Origin: Rattus norvegicus
Lineage: Eukaryota > Chordata > Mammalia > Rodentia > Muridae
NCBI RefSeq assembly: GCF_036323735.1
Contig: NC_086032.1
Span: forward strand, 44,695,335 to 44,759,334
Direction: 5' to 3'
DNA length: 64,000 nucleotides
Below the pieces are notes generated by a model, which searched no databases, was not told where the DNA came from, and saw only the letters and a list, made by a program, of their open reading frames with translations. Each line of letters starts with the position of its first letter. Within the stretch, counting starts at the first letter, position 1. A program made the position numbers and the translations under genes. This document shows, one piece after another, positions 34,544-46,414 of the stretch.

Positions 34544-35574
34544 TTGGTGACAAGATCCTTTGCTTCTTCGGTGGTACTTGAATGTTCTTAGACTAGATTC
34601 TAAAAGGCCGGTGTGATGGGGGAGAGATGAGTTGGTGGGCAAGCTTGGGTGAGGAGGGGTCTCGATCAGCATGCGGTAGGCTTCCCCCTGTCATAGCTTT
34701 ATTCTGTTTTCTCTTGCAGCAGCTGCTTTCTTGAAGAGATCTAAGAGACTCCGAACTTGTGTGATATGAAGTCGCCTAGGAAATGTTTTTATATATTTTA
34801 TACAGTTTCTATCATGAAGTCAGTGGGCGTGCGGATCAAACCCAAAAGGGAATATTTTTGCTATACTGGACACAGAATTCAGTTTGCTTTGAAAGAAGTT
34901 TTGGGCTTAAAAGGTGCGATGAGAATTTTAGTTCAATTTCCGAGGAGGAAATAGCTCACTCTCTTGCACTTGTGGACTGTCCCTGGCCATCACGGTTCCT
35001 GGTTGCACATTCCTGGCTGTTCCCTGCACGGTTGGTTAGGAACAGTGGAACATTTACAGCCTGAGCTTGTGTTGGCATGCTCACATCTGTTACCGAACCC
35101 CAGACTCCATTTTAATGTTGGTGATAAGGTCTTCATGCGCACAGTAGGGCTGTTTCAGAAGACTCTTGCCTGCAAAGGAAACATCTTGTGCTCAGAAGTT
35201 GACCCCCCCCCCAGGACGTCGTGGGATCAGGTGTAACCACAGGCCCCCTGCATTTCAGATTCCTGGACCAAGGATTCAGCACTGACACCTTCTTCCTTCC
35301 ATCAACCCTCTCCTGTCCTTCTCCGGTCTCTTAGGAGATACAGAGACTGTTACTGCTTTTACTGAACTTCATCTACACAGTCGGCTCTTAGTCTAATTGA
35401 GTAAAAGGGAAAATAGTTTAAAGGCACTCTAAAAAGCTGTTTTGACAACCAAAGGCCAGAACAAAAACACTCCTGTCTTATGCAAACAAGCCCTTGCTGA
35501 GACCTCTGCTTGTTTAACTCGGGATCCTGCTGTCCATCTTCTAAGTGATGCTTAGTACTGGCTTCCGAAGTGCA

Positions 35575-35710
35575 AGGCTCCATGGGCTACAGAGTTCAGG
35601 GATAGCCTGGGTGACTGAGCCAGACCCTGTCTCACAACCAAAAAGTAAAAAGATGGGTGGGCTATCTCTCAGTGGTAGAGCACTTCTCGTCATGCTCAAC
35701 CACTCTTAGA
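35575..35710 (+). repeat. B4/B1-ID-like SINE fragment in the Rell1 3' UTR
   Basis: The segments gatagcctgggtgactgagccagaccctgtctc (B1-like) and ggctatctctcagtggtagagcac (ID-like) lie within the proposed terminal exon. Confidence 0.6.
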
Positions 35711-36312
35711 GGCTTCTTGCTCAGTAGGGCTAAAATGCCTGAAAGGTCTGGGATGGGAGTGAGGCAAGCTGTATGCCCTACTTCCATTGGTGTGATGCAT
35801 TGAGTACTGGGTGTGGTTTTGTTTTTGTTTTTTTTTGTTTCTTTTTTTTTTTTTTTTTAAATTTGGCTCTACAAAAATAAAATAGGAAAAAAAAAAGGAT
35901 TTTAAAAAATATACCCCAGGGTATTTTTCTGTTTAAGAAAAAAAAAATTACTTGATTCTGTTTCTGGACACAAACTAACTTGTTTTTCCCTTAACACTTT
36001 ATGTGAGTGGCAGACGCTGATATGAACCCACACTGGCAGCTAAGTGACTGGTGTGTGTGTTGTGTCTACAGAGCAGGGAAGCCAGTGTGGATGCCAGCTC
36101 CACTGTGGTCTAGGAAATAGAGTGTGTCTTCATGGGGATAATATTTGTGCAGCTAAGCCAATATTTTTACTTAAACAAAAAAACTATACATTTTGCAAAA
36201 AAAAAAAAAGGGGGGGGGTATTGTCCTTTAAATGGTGATGGGCTAGTATGTAAGATATCCTCCGGCTTTAATTATTTTTTAATTTTATTCAATGTAGAGC
36301 ACTTTCTATAGC

Positions 36313-36330
36313 AATAAAAACAAAAATAAA
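36313..36330 (+). promoter_or_regulatory. Rell1: Proximal poly(A) signal pair in Rell1 terminal exon
   Basis: Two AATAAA hexamers (36313-36318 and 36325-36330) lie 12 nt apart in an A/T-rich stretch and could give a shorter 3' UTR of about 1.6 kb. No strong GT-rich downstream element is visible, so they are weaker candidates than the distal site. Confidence 0.45.
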
Positions 36331-36728
36331 GATATTTAAGATTGTATTTATATACCGAGAGTACATTTTAAGTATTTTCTGATACTTGAGCAGTTGCGTG
36401 ACTGGCTTCCAGAGATGCCAAAAATTAAGCGCTCAGTAGATTCAATGCATAAGCTTTGTCCTGGCTTGTAGAGTCTGTTGAGAATTCTGAGTGTTCCCAG
36501 CGCAGTTGACGTTTAGGGTCCTTCCTCCTTCCTCCTCACTCAGAAGTGCTGAGGATCCTAGGCAAGTTCACTGTTCAACACTAATAATGGGTCGCTTCTT
36601 GGTGTAACAAATGAATTGGTTGTCACCTTGATGTAAAAATTTTGTAAAGGAAAATATTTGGTTTCCAGTATTTTTAACTGTCTGGTTTGTACTTTTTATG
36701 AATTTTGTACTACCAAAGCAGAATTAAA

Positions 36729-36734
36729 AATAAA
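36729..36734 (+). promoter_or_regulatory. Rell1: Distal poly(A) signal of Rell1
   Basis: AATAAA sits in the context attaaaaataaaagcatt and is followed within about 20 nt by the GT-rich cagtgtgcgtg, a normal signal plus downstream-element layout. It is the last such signal before a long stretch without Rell1-like sequence. Confidence 0.65.
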
Positions 36735-39700
36735 AGCATTAAACCAGTGTGCGTGAATGAGCTGCATCTTACAGGGCTGGTTTCTTAAGTCTTGGCTTGT
36801 TGGATCATTGGGCTGGTTTCATTGGATTTCCCCTTTCATAGAACCTCTACCCTACCCCCCAACTGTTTTTCCTTTCTTGGATAATTTTAGACATTGTGAA
36901 ATATAGTACAGAGTTTATGTGTTTCTCCCTCAGTCTGCCACTTTTAATGTTCAACATCTTACGTCACCATAGGAACATGGTCACTAAGACATCATCATTG
37001 GTCCAAGATTGATAAACTAGAACATGGGGATTCCCGCTGCCCTGAGTTTTCGCATCTCTGTAGACTGTTCACCAGTCTAGTCTCTTGATCACAACACTAT
37101 AGTAAGTGTCAGCTCTATACAGTGTCCTTTGACTGGGCTGGGGAGCTGTTGCTCATAAACAGACAGGTTTTGTGTTGGTAAGGGTGATGTGTTTTCCATG
37201 TGTTTCAAATTAGGGAATCTAGAGTCTTGTGATTTCCAGTCAGTCGTTTGGTTGTCCTGTCCAGCAGGTTTCACTATGCTAAAGTCACTCTTTGTACCTT
37301 TGTCATGAAGAGGAAAGACCCTTGGGGATTAGGCCAATAACTTAACCTGTGCTTACATTTTCTTCTGCTGGCTCTACCATCCATTGGAGTTGGTGTCCCC
37401 AGGACTTCCATCAACAAGTCACCAAGAGCTTGTTGACTAGGGCAAGAGTGAGAAATGGAGTTTTCTCCAGGGTTTGGTCCATCCTATGCTCCAAGGAAGG
37501 TGTTGGTTAGAAAGTTCTCAGCATCTCCTGGTTCGAGGTTCTGCATCACTGAAGATCTGTGTCTTGAGATGCCCTTCTCTGTGTGTCCCTTCCCTCCTTT
37601 CAAGGCTATCTGTCCTTCAGCTTAGGGCCCACTGCAATCCATCGGAAGAACTCATCTTAACTTGGCTACATTTGCCAAGTTCCCAGCTCCAGGTAGGGTC
37701 ACACGAGTCCTGTCCTAGGTGTTGAATTTTCATTATTAATGTGGGGTTGGAGGGGCAGGCAGAGCAAGGAAGCACAACTCCATTCCCTAGGGAATGTCAC
37801 CTGTAATGAAAGCCCTCTCAAATTGTCATTTTGCCTTTGATGTAGCTCTCTCTCCTTCCCCCAGGTTCTTCTTCTTTTCATGTTCCTTGCCCCGGTGTTG
37901 TAGCAAATATTTAATCTCAATCTGGGGCTTCTACCCCGACTTTGACATTTCGTTCCCAGATAAAAGACACAATCGCTATGTTTACAATAAACCTTAAATA
38001 GCACCAGAGCTCGGCAGGTATCCACTCTCTGCTATTAAAATCTATTTCCTATTGATAACCCCGAGTTAGTCCTTACTATATTTCATCTCTTAACTCCATG
38101 GCCAGTCCTCAGGGCCATGCTTTCTTCACTGCTAACTTCTCTCTCCACCTTTTTCTTCCCTCTTTTTCTTCCAAAGCCACCAGGAACACCAAGTCCCCGC
38201 CTATCTCAGTTCTGCCCAGCTATTGGCTGTAGACATCTTCATTTACTAATCAGAAATAACTTGGGTCTATGTGGGGACTCTCTGGGACAACCAGGTCTCC
38301 CCCCAACACACACTTAAGCATTACAACACATAGCAACAGACCGCGCACCTCAACACCCCAGTCTCAGGACCAACTACTTCTCTAAGGGGTCCTAAGTAAT
38401 TTTACTGGAGAATGGTATTTTTGGAATGAGGACACAGGCTGTGCTCATTGATATTGGGCGTGGCAGCCTCTGCCCTCTGTAGAGTAACCCATATCTAAGT
38501 GCACATGTTTGTGTTTCTGTGTGTTGAGTCCAAGCCCATATGATACCTCTGGCTCCGTACTTGCTCCATGGCATTCATTTTAACCTTATGTTATTTTCAA
38601 CTTGAAGGAAATGCCACTCATTATATAATGACTTTTTGTTCCATGCAGGCATACATACACTTGGAAACTACCCCAGGAGAGCCGCCTGTACTAACAGAAC
38701 ATGTACTACACTCAACTCTTTTTGCTTCTGGGCTCTGGGTGTCTACAAAACTGGTTACTTGGGTCACACTTTGGAGTGTGTGCAGATATTAGTGCCACAT
38801 AAGTCGAAGAAATGGAAAAGCTGACATAAGTTTTACCCCATGAAAAGTAGAAACCTGGAATGTGTGCACTAGGGAAGATCCTGGAAATTCCCTGGATTCC
38901 TCACTTCATAGCCAAAAGGGGTTACTTGGGGTGGCATGCTTTGTTTTGACTCAGACTTTCGGGGTATGCATGTGATGCAGATTAGGGGTGCCAGGACCTC
39001 ATTTAGCTTTCATGTTTGTCAGTGTTGGGAATGTGGCAAACCATGGCCAGTCTGGCTGCCCTGGTCTCTGGTTTCAGGGGTGGAGAACTGTTCATGGTTT
39101 TGCATACTACTGCATTTCCTTCTCAAGTCTATCTTGCTGGCCATCCTTGTGCTTACACTTCAGATTCTCACAACTTGGAGCCAAGTGTTTGCCTCTGAGC
39201 AGCCACCATATACTGAGATAGCACTTTGTCTCCCTCTTCTGGTTGGATTAGAAACTGCAGGGGATGGTCAGGCCATTTGTTGATGCAGTAATACTTGTCA
39301 GGCATTGGTGTGCAGAGACCCCATGATGTGTTGGCAGAACGAATAAATCTTTAAAAACTAAAGGATATCACTAGCTAGCTAATGTGAGTAAAAGAATAAG
39401 TTTGGGTTTTTTTTTCCTGATCTCCCCTGACCCCATCCGGTCGGTCTATCTTGTTTTTTCCCGTCAAATACTTCCTTACTGTATGAGTCACCTGTCCTGG
39501 TGAACTCAGGTGAAGGCAGGAATGACTGTTGAACTGTGGAGGAAACCGCAGGCCCTAAATGCTGTCATAGAAAGGGTGTGACTAAGCAGTTGGGACTCAG
39601 AGATAGCGTGACCTCCCATACAGAGTTGAGCCTTAGCTCTGTCATTTGTGTTGTATGTTGGGAGCCAGGCTCTTGGCTTCTTCGAGGTTTAGCATTTTCC

Positions 39701-39743
39701 TGAGCCACTGTTCGAGCTTTACTTGTTTGTTTACTTTTGTATG

Positions 39744-39778
39744 TGAATGTGTGGTGTGGTGTGTGTGTGTGTATGAGT

Positions 39779-39834
<56 letters not shown>
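39744..39834 (+). repeat. (GT)n followed by (GA)n microsatellite
   Basis: A GTGTGG-rich tract passes into about 27 GA units. Confidence 0.95.
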
Positions 39835-39836
<2 letters not shown>

Positions 39837-41389
39837 TGTGTGTGGCCCATGCATGTGTATGCCTGTGTTAATACTGAGAGTCTTAAATTTCTCCCTACTT
39901 TATTGGGGTCTCTTACTAAACCAGACATCACTGATTTCATTAGCCTAGCTATCCAGCTTGCTGTAGGGATCCCCCTGTGTGTTTTTAAGGAGTAGAAAAT
40001 GCATGCAAAAACATGATGCCCGTCATAGTTGCCCATAAATTCCCAGAGGGCACCGCCATTTTAGTGGCTACTGGTGCCACTATTTTGTATGGCTATAAAT
40101 AAAATAACCTGGGGTTGAATAGTTTAGAAGGATAAAAGGCTTAATTGGTCCCAAATGTGGGAGGTTAAGCTTAGCATCCACATTTAATGAAGCTCTTAAT
40201 GGTCCCTGTACCACGCCAGGTGCACCATCACTGTAGTGGGAGGGTTTGTGAGACGAGCAGAGGAAGATTGGAGAAGAGGAAAAACTCCAGGGTGACCAGC
40301 TATCAGGGTAGCCAATGCAACCCCACAAGACACAATTCACTCCTTTATTCTGTCTCCAGATCTGATACTGTTACTTGAGAAATAAACAGGCTGTTGATGA
40401 GGGTGGAGCCTCCATAACCTGATGATCTCTTAAGGTCTCACCAGCCCTCAACCTGGTTACATGTCAATTAAGGAACAGTAAAAGATTCATCTTAACAAGC
40501 TACTCACTTCAGGGGCAATGTGACCTAAAAGTGTAAGTGGGCATGAGCCTCTGAGTGGGATAAATGTTCAAGAGAAGTGCCTCTGGGTTGTATTTTTAAT
40601 GTTGGGTGATAACTGATGATGTGGGTGGGAAAGGGTTTGTCACTTTAGAGATGAATGTTGTCAGAAGTGGTTCGGAGCGCTTTCGTGTGTAGCAGCTAAG
40701 ATTTAGTTACTAAGAAGATGTTGAATGTGACGTGTGAAAGTGAGCCAGTCACCTTAGCCAAGTGACCAGAAGACAGCTAATAGTGATGATTTACCAAGAG
40801 GTGGGCAGGCGAGAAGCACTTTGTGCCTCAGTGTGGTCTCGTGATACATGGGGAAGCCTGGCCATTGCCTCCGCTTTACACATGATGTGACTGGAGAGAT
40901 GGATCTCAGTCTGCACCGGCAGGATTTGCTCACAGACACAACTGATGGAGAGGATTGCAGTCAATAGTTCAATCAATAGCCATCTATCCCAGCAAATGAT
41001 TTTGAAGTAGTCTGTATATAGTTATTTCATCTTGCTACAAATAAGTCATAAATAAATAATTGATAGTTTAAATATGACATCCATTTTTGCTAGATTGTCA
41101 CCTGGCTTATGGCTGATGTCATGAAAATCTTTATGAGTCTGGGACTCATGGATTTGCAAATTCATAGTTTAAACCTTTGGTTGCTCTTCAGTCATCAACG
41201 TTTTAGGCAGGGAGAGCATCTCAACTGGCCCCAGACCATACATCAACTCTCATGAACTTAAGAAATCCTCCTTGCATATATGTCTGAGGACTACGTTTAT
41301 CCTTTTCTTTAGCTTTAGGAATATTATATTCTGATTATAACCTGGAGATCAAATGTATTTTTCTGGAGTTTTCTCTTTCCTCATCATCG

Positions 41390-42310
41390 CTCTTTTTTTG
41401 AGAAAGGATGTCATCTAAGCTCAGGCTGGCCCTAAACTAGCTATGTTGTTGGGGATGACCTTGAATTTTTAAATATTTATTTTTAAATTATTTGCATGTG
41501 TGTGCATCTGCATGTGATTATGTGCATGTGAGTGCTTTCTCCTATGGAGGCATCAGATCCCTTGGACCAGAACTTAGAGCTGTGAGCTGCGCTGATGTGT
41601 GTGCTGAGACCTGTGGAAGACCAGTGCACATTTTAACCACTAAGCCACCTCTACAGACCTGAGCTTGAAGTTTGGATCTTTCCTGCCTCAGCCTCTTGAG
41701 TGCTGGGATAACAAGTGTATACCGCATGGTTTTGTTCGATGCTTGGACTGGGACCTAGGGCTTTGCACATGCAAGAAAAGCACTTGACCAACCAAGCGAC
41801 ATCCCCACACTTTTCTTTTTCCCTGCCTCCTGTCCATCTGTCCTTCCATCCTTGCTTGCTTCCTTGCATTTGAGAAACAAATTATTAATTATATAACCCA
41901 GACTGGACTTGAACTCACAACCTTCCTGCCTCATTCTCTTGAGAGCTGGGATTTTGGATATGTACAATCATGCCCAGCTGTTAAGTTGTTATTTTATAAT
42001 AATATACTCCTCATACCATTTTGCTTTCAAAGAATCAGGAAACTCCTTTCTTTGTTTTGTTTTATGTTTATGTTTATGTATGTGTCTATGCATCTGCCAT
42101 GTATATGTGTCTGTGTGTCTGTCATGTATGTGTGCATGTGCCTGGGAAAGCTGGAAACCAGAAGATGGAGACAGACCCTCTGGAGCTGGAGTTACATTGG
42201 TAATCAGTGGCCCAATGTGGGTCCTGGGCTGTGGGTGCTGGGATGTGGGTGCTCTTCCTCTGGGAGAGTTGCAAGCACAAAACAGCAGGGTTCTAACTAA
42301 GCACTCTAAT
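41390..42310 (-). repeat. Cluster of antisense SINEs (B3, B1, B4-like, B1, B3)
   Basis: Reverse B3 bodies lie at about 41463-41660 and 42035-42300. B1-type pieces lie at about 41400-41460, 41660-41730 and 41870-41975. An ID/B4-like piece lies at 41738-41812. All are in the same orientation and moderately diverged, so the boundaries are approximate. Confidence 0.65.
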
Positions 42311-42522
42311 TAGCAGTCTGGAATGTGCAGTTTTGATAAGGGAAATAAGTGAAATTCTTTACCTGTTTTCTGGCCTTTAAGACCACATTTCGATCTAGTT
42401 TCATATTAACTATTCCCAAATGCCTGAAAGTGGCTCCCCAGCAGGCCCAGTGAAGGAACAGTGGCAGGTGGCTGGCATGGGATATGCATTTTCTAGTGTA
42501 CTTGTGCTGAAGCCACAAGACA

Positions 42523-42558
42523 GGCGTGCGCGCGCACACATACACACGCACACACGGA

Positions 42559-42594
<36 letters not shown>

Positions 42595-42600
42595 CACACA
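42523..42600 (+). repeat. (GCAC)n/(CA)n microsatellite
   Basis: A GCGCGCACACA start, then about ten CACG units and a CACACA end. Confidence 0.95.
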
Positions 42601-43438
42601 AATGCTGCATATTCTGTCAATATTAACCCAGTTTTATTTATTTACAGAATGCTTTTAGAAATTCAAATTCATTTGCTCTTCTAAACCAGTGGTTTCCAAC
42701 GTAGATTTCATAGGCCCCACTGGTATGGGGAGGAAACAGTCACTGTGATATTTTAATTATTGCTTCCTCTTACTATTGCTGTATGAAGTAGAAACCACAC
42801 CAGAACAAGACATTTATTTATAACATGAGCGTGTGTGGGTGAGTGTGCAGTTCTTGATGATTAGTGTAAGGTCAACAAGGTGGCTACCACTGCCATCACC
42901 TCAATGTTGACAGGCAAGGCTAGGGACCCACCCACTCACGGTCCAGGAAGTCTCTAAGGTCTGCGGTCTAGAAATCCGTGTCCTTTCCCTCTCTTCCTTT
43001 TTAAAGGGAGCACAGGGCACACTCCCAGGCCACACTAAAACTGGAGAGGATCTGTCTTTAAGCTAGAAAATAGGAATGGTCTCTACTTTAGAGACCAGAA
43101 AACAGAGGCTCAGAAAAAGGAAGAAATTTAAACCTGTGGTTCATAGCAAGAGACACGGGGGACTCTAGGGGCAATGTGACTAAATCCCATGTGTGTGTGG
43201 GCAAAGGCTGCGGCATCAGGACTTCTGGACACCCGAACACCATGACACAGACAGGAGAGGGTTTTGGAGTCCCACCCTAACTGAGGAGATGCAGGCAACT
43301 GATGACTGCTGGTGTGACCATTTTTAGGTGAGGCTGTGTGGAGCCACTTTAAGTTGCCCAGTCTCCAATGGATGTCTCTCCGCCCATGCAAGTGAGGCAG
43401 TGCTAACTGGATTCATGGGTTATTTAAAACGAAGAAAC

Positions 43439-43510
43439 GGGGTTGGGGATTTAGCTCAGTGGTAGAGCACTTGCCTAGCAAGCGCAAGGCCCTGGGTTCG
43501 GTCCTTAGCT

Positions 43511-43543
<33 letters not shown>

Positions 43544-43560
43544 AAGAAAGAAAGAAATAA
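43439..43560 (+). repeat. ID SINE, sense, with a long A tail
   Basis: It starts ggggttggggatttagctca, with a tRNA-like A box inside and a B box (ggttcggtcc) at about 43495-43504. The tail is about 30 A followed by GAAA units. It is the only sense-strand ID copy in the window and close to the young consensus. Confidence 0.96.
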
Positions 43561-43609
43561 AGAAAGCAAGCAAGCAAAAAAGAAGAAAAGGATGTGATGG
43601 TGGGAGGGG

Positions 43610-43765
43610 GAGGCTGGGGCTGGTGGCACACCACTTTAATCCCAGCACTCAGAAGGCAAAGGCAGGTGTATCTGTGAGTTCAAGGCCAGCTCTGTCCACA
43701 GGGTGAGATCATGATACCCAGGGCTATGTAGGGAAACCCTGTCTCAAAAAACACAAAAACAAAAA
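43610..43765 (+). repeat. B1 SINE, sense
   Basis: The segments gctggtggcacaccactttaatcccagcac, gagttcaaggccagctctg and gggaaaccctgtctcaaaaa mark it. Confidence 0.9.
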
Positions 43766-43780
43766 ACAATAAAAAACACA

Positions 43781-43817
43781 TGTATGTATGTATGTATGTA
43801 TGTATGTATGTATGTAT
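43781..43817 (+). repeat. (TATG)n microsatellite
   Basis: About nine TATG units follow the B1 tail. Confidence 0.95.
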
Positions 43818-44349
43818 ATCAAACATGTATGACTTCAAATGAATAAATAAAAATTATTCTTTAAAAAAAAGGCTTGTGTGAACAGGAGTGGCTATGGTAG
43901 AGCCTGCCTCACCTGCTAGGGGGTACCAACAGTGACTAAGCCAGGCAAGTCATGAGTTCTTTGCTCATCCTCCTGTGTTTGGTGCTTCCTTGTGCATATA
44001 ATGTCACATATTAGAACTGCTGCTGAGTTCCCAGGACTGACAACTTCCTTATGCTGAAATACGTACTGATGGGAGAGGCTGGAAGGGAGATGGGAAGATG
44101 GCAGGTGGCATCACTCATTCAGTGTGGACACGGTGGGTGCCATGCGAATCACCTACATTCCCTTCGTTGTTTTGAGGACCTGCCTTGCCGGTTACAATGA
44201 TCTGCAACTATTTGCCCTGGCAACCAAGAAGTGACACTTGATTTCATAGATAGGATCATTCAGTTTCTACCAGTGAAAAGGTAAATGGAAGTCTTAGGTC
44301 AAGAAAGCAGTACATTGTAAACAATCAATCAATCAATCAATTGATCGAT

Positions 44350-44494
44350 CTTGGGCTAGTGAGTGGGTTTAGCCAGGAAAGGCTCTTGCTGCCAATCCTG
44401 ATGATCTAAGTTTCATTCCTGGGCTCCATTTAGTAGGAGAGAACTGATTCCCACAAGCCACCAGTTGTCCTCTGACCTCTATATGCATGTAACA

Positions 44495-44560
<66 letters not shown>
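44350..44560 (+). repeat. B3 SINE, sense, ending in a (CA)n tract
   Basis: The segments agtgagtgggtttagcc, gctcttgctgccaatcctg and gtcctctgacctctatatgc mark it. About 30 CA units with a CGCG interruption follow from 44490. Confidence 0.8.
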
Positions 44561-44561
<1 letters not shown>

Positions 44562-44885
44562 GTCCATAAAAAATCAAAACACTTAAAACTGAGACTTAAC
44601 ATGGTAAATTCCATGTGCTATAACTAACTCAGGATCGTAGAGACCTGTGTTGTCTGAGCGTGATCTCCGTTGGTGCTTCACAGTGAGTACACTTACAGAA
44701 TGTTTGAAGGAGCTCCCTGTCTGCAGTGTCACCTATGTGGGACCACCTCACAGGAGTCGGAATGGGGGTGGGGTGGGGTAAAATGTGAATGGGCTAAGAC
44801 TGTTTTATAAGAAAGGTTGTAATCTTTGGCTATCTGTTCACCTTCTCATTGCAGCTTTTTTGCAAAAGTGAATCCTTATAGTTAG

Positions 44886-44926
44886 AAAGTGAGAGAGTGA
44901 GTGAGAGAGCGAGAGAGCAAGAGAGC

Positions 44927-44988
<62 letters not shown>

Positions 44989-44999
44989 GAGAGAGAGCG
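44886..44999 (+). repeat. (GA)n microsatellite
   Basis: GAGA with GAGC and GAGT interruptions, about 110 bp, with a pure (GA) core. Confidence 0.95.
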
Positions 45000-45647
45000 C
45001 TCCAGTGTTGGGGAACTTAGCAGTTATTCCTAATGTGCTTATGCAGTGCAGGTGGGTGCTTCTGGGAAGGAAAGCCTTGTCTGCACCAACCCCTTCTTTC
45101 CCCAGGCCCTGTCTAATTTCCTTTTTGTATTCATTTTGGAGATGTGACAGAAGTTGGGATGGTAGCCGTCAAGACTTCCTTCTCCTGGACCAAAGGCCTA
45201 AGAATGATCCGTACTACATCAAGACTGTCCTTGGACCTCTCCAAACCTGTTAGTTGTTCCATAGGTTTGTGGGTTTGGAAGTTTCAATGTGGCAGAGACT
45301 GTAGGCTGCTCGCCTCAGAAATCAATATGTATTCTCTCTTATCTCCATGAATTATATCCCAAGTTGCTTTGGGAGACTCAAGTACACAGCTTGACTGATG
45401 TCTTCTGTTCTCTTTTCTATCCAGCTAGATCTGGCCAAGTGATGAGATGCTAACCAACCTGGTGTAAGTAGAAAGATGGGCCATACCACTTTAACACAGA
45501 AGTGCCATGACTGGCCCTTTCTGTTTCATTAAGGCAAATGAATGTCTACTTGTGTAAACTGAAGAAAACACCAATGGCCACCAACTATGTCTGGGACTCT
45601 CATATCAAGTTATTTGACAAGACACGGAGACACATATGCCGTGATGC

Positions 45648-45671
45648 TTTAATGAGAACCAGACATTTAAT
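45648..45671 (-). promoter_or_regulatory. Pgcka1: Candidate Pgcka1 poly(A) signals (ATTAAA variants)
   Basis: On the minus strand ATTAAA occurs at 45653-45648 and 45671-45666, about 750 nt past the stop codon. I found no AATAAA on this strand between about 43,900 and the stop codon. The 3' end of the gene is therefore uncertain and these are only the nearest plausible signals. Confidence 0.3.
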
Positions 45672-46414
45672 GACACAAATCCCTCCATGAATGGCTATGC
45701 TGTTCCAAAACACTCATGAACTTGAACCTAAAGCATGATGCTAGTTTTAAGTATTTTGGCTAGCCTCCCATATCCCAAAGGAGATTAAAAAGTAATAGTG
45801 TAAAAAAAATTAAGGTCAAGGTGTTCTCATAGCACAGCTGAGGACTAACCATTTGTTCACTGGTCAAATCTGCTCTACCCTGAAGGGCACTGAGTTTAAC
45901 CTGATGTTCAACAAGTGGTTAGCTAATGGTTCCCTGGGTGACTGTCCCTGAAGTTAAGCTCTAGCACACAGTAGGCACTTTAAGTCAATAGTTACCTTTC
46001 TAGGTTGGGTGAAGTATTTGGCTCTCAAAAATAAGGTAAAGAAATACATTCGAACAGAATGGCCCATGTTTGTGTGCCCCTGGGATCAGGTGTGGGGATG
46101 TCAGGGCATTCTCATGCACATCTGCACAGATGCTCCCTCTTGGGGAGCTTCTGAGGCCAGCATGCAAGCCACTTAACTTCTGCACTTGTTGTGGTCATGG
46201 ACATGAAGGCCCGCTCCTATTTTGATGCTAGCATTCTGAATGCATTCTGGGTACAACAAGCAGCATGGCACAGGTACTGGCAATGAGGAGATAATAGGTG
46301 TAAACGAGTGGTACAGCTGGTAAGGCTGCCGGGGGCATGCTGGCAGAGCGGGCACATGCTTCTCTCTATCTGCTCCCTGTGACTGCAGCTCACTTGCCTC
46401 ATCTCGCCCCTCTC

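Larger units (their letters stand above)
21991..34719 (+). other. Rell1: Rell1 last intron, within the 3' UTR
   Basis: A 12.7-kb intron between the stop-codon exon and the proposed terminal exon. It contains many SINEs, an L1 3' fragment, a hAT-like element and several simple repeats, listed separately. Stretches such as 23580-24600, 24760-25880, 27220-28130, 29100-29800, 30360-31440 and 33110-33750 show nothing recognisable. Confidence 0.7.
34720..36750 (+). other. Rell1: Rell1 terminal untranslated exon (3' UTR)
   Basis: The acceptor ttctgttttctcttgcag ends at 34719 and is the best candidate partner for the donor at 21991. The sequence that follows has no long open frame. It contains an ATG-rich but unremarkable stretch, a B4/B1-ID-like fragment near 35575-35710 and several A/T-rich tracts. 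It ends in a cluster of AATAAA signals, the last at 36729-36734. The 3' end is placed about 10-25 nt beyond that signal. That this is the Rell1 3' UTR is inferred from order, strand, the splice site and the poly(A) signals, since no transcript data are available here. An upstream alternative end would be the signals at 36313 and 36325. Confidence 0.68.
36751..45640. other. Region between the convergent Rell1 and Pgcka1 3' ends
   Basis: No gene recognised. SINEs and microsatellites are concentrated at 39730-39836 and 41390-44560. 36750-39720, 39840-41390 and 45000-45640 are mostly unique sequence, with only short open frames that show no recognised homology. Part of it could be unannotated 3' UTR of Pgcka1, whose poly(A) site is uncertain. 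Confidence 0.6.

Noticed and set aside
43439..43510. tRNA gene (Ala-like) at the ID element
   Set aside because: The A and B boxes are those of the ID SINE. It has a poly(A) tail and lacks a proper acceptor stem.
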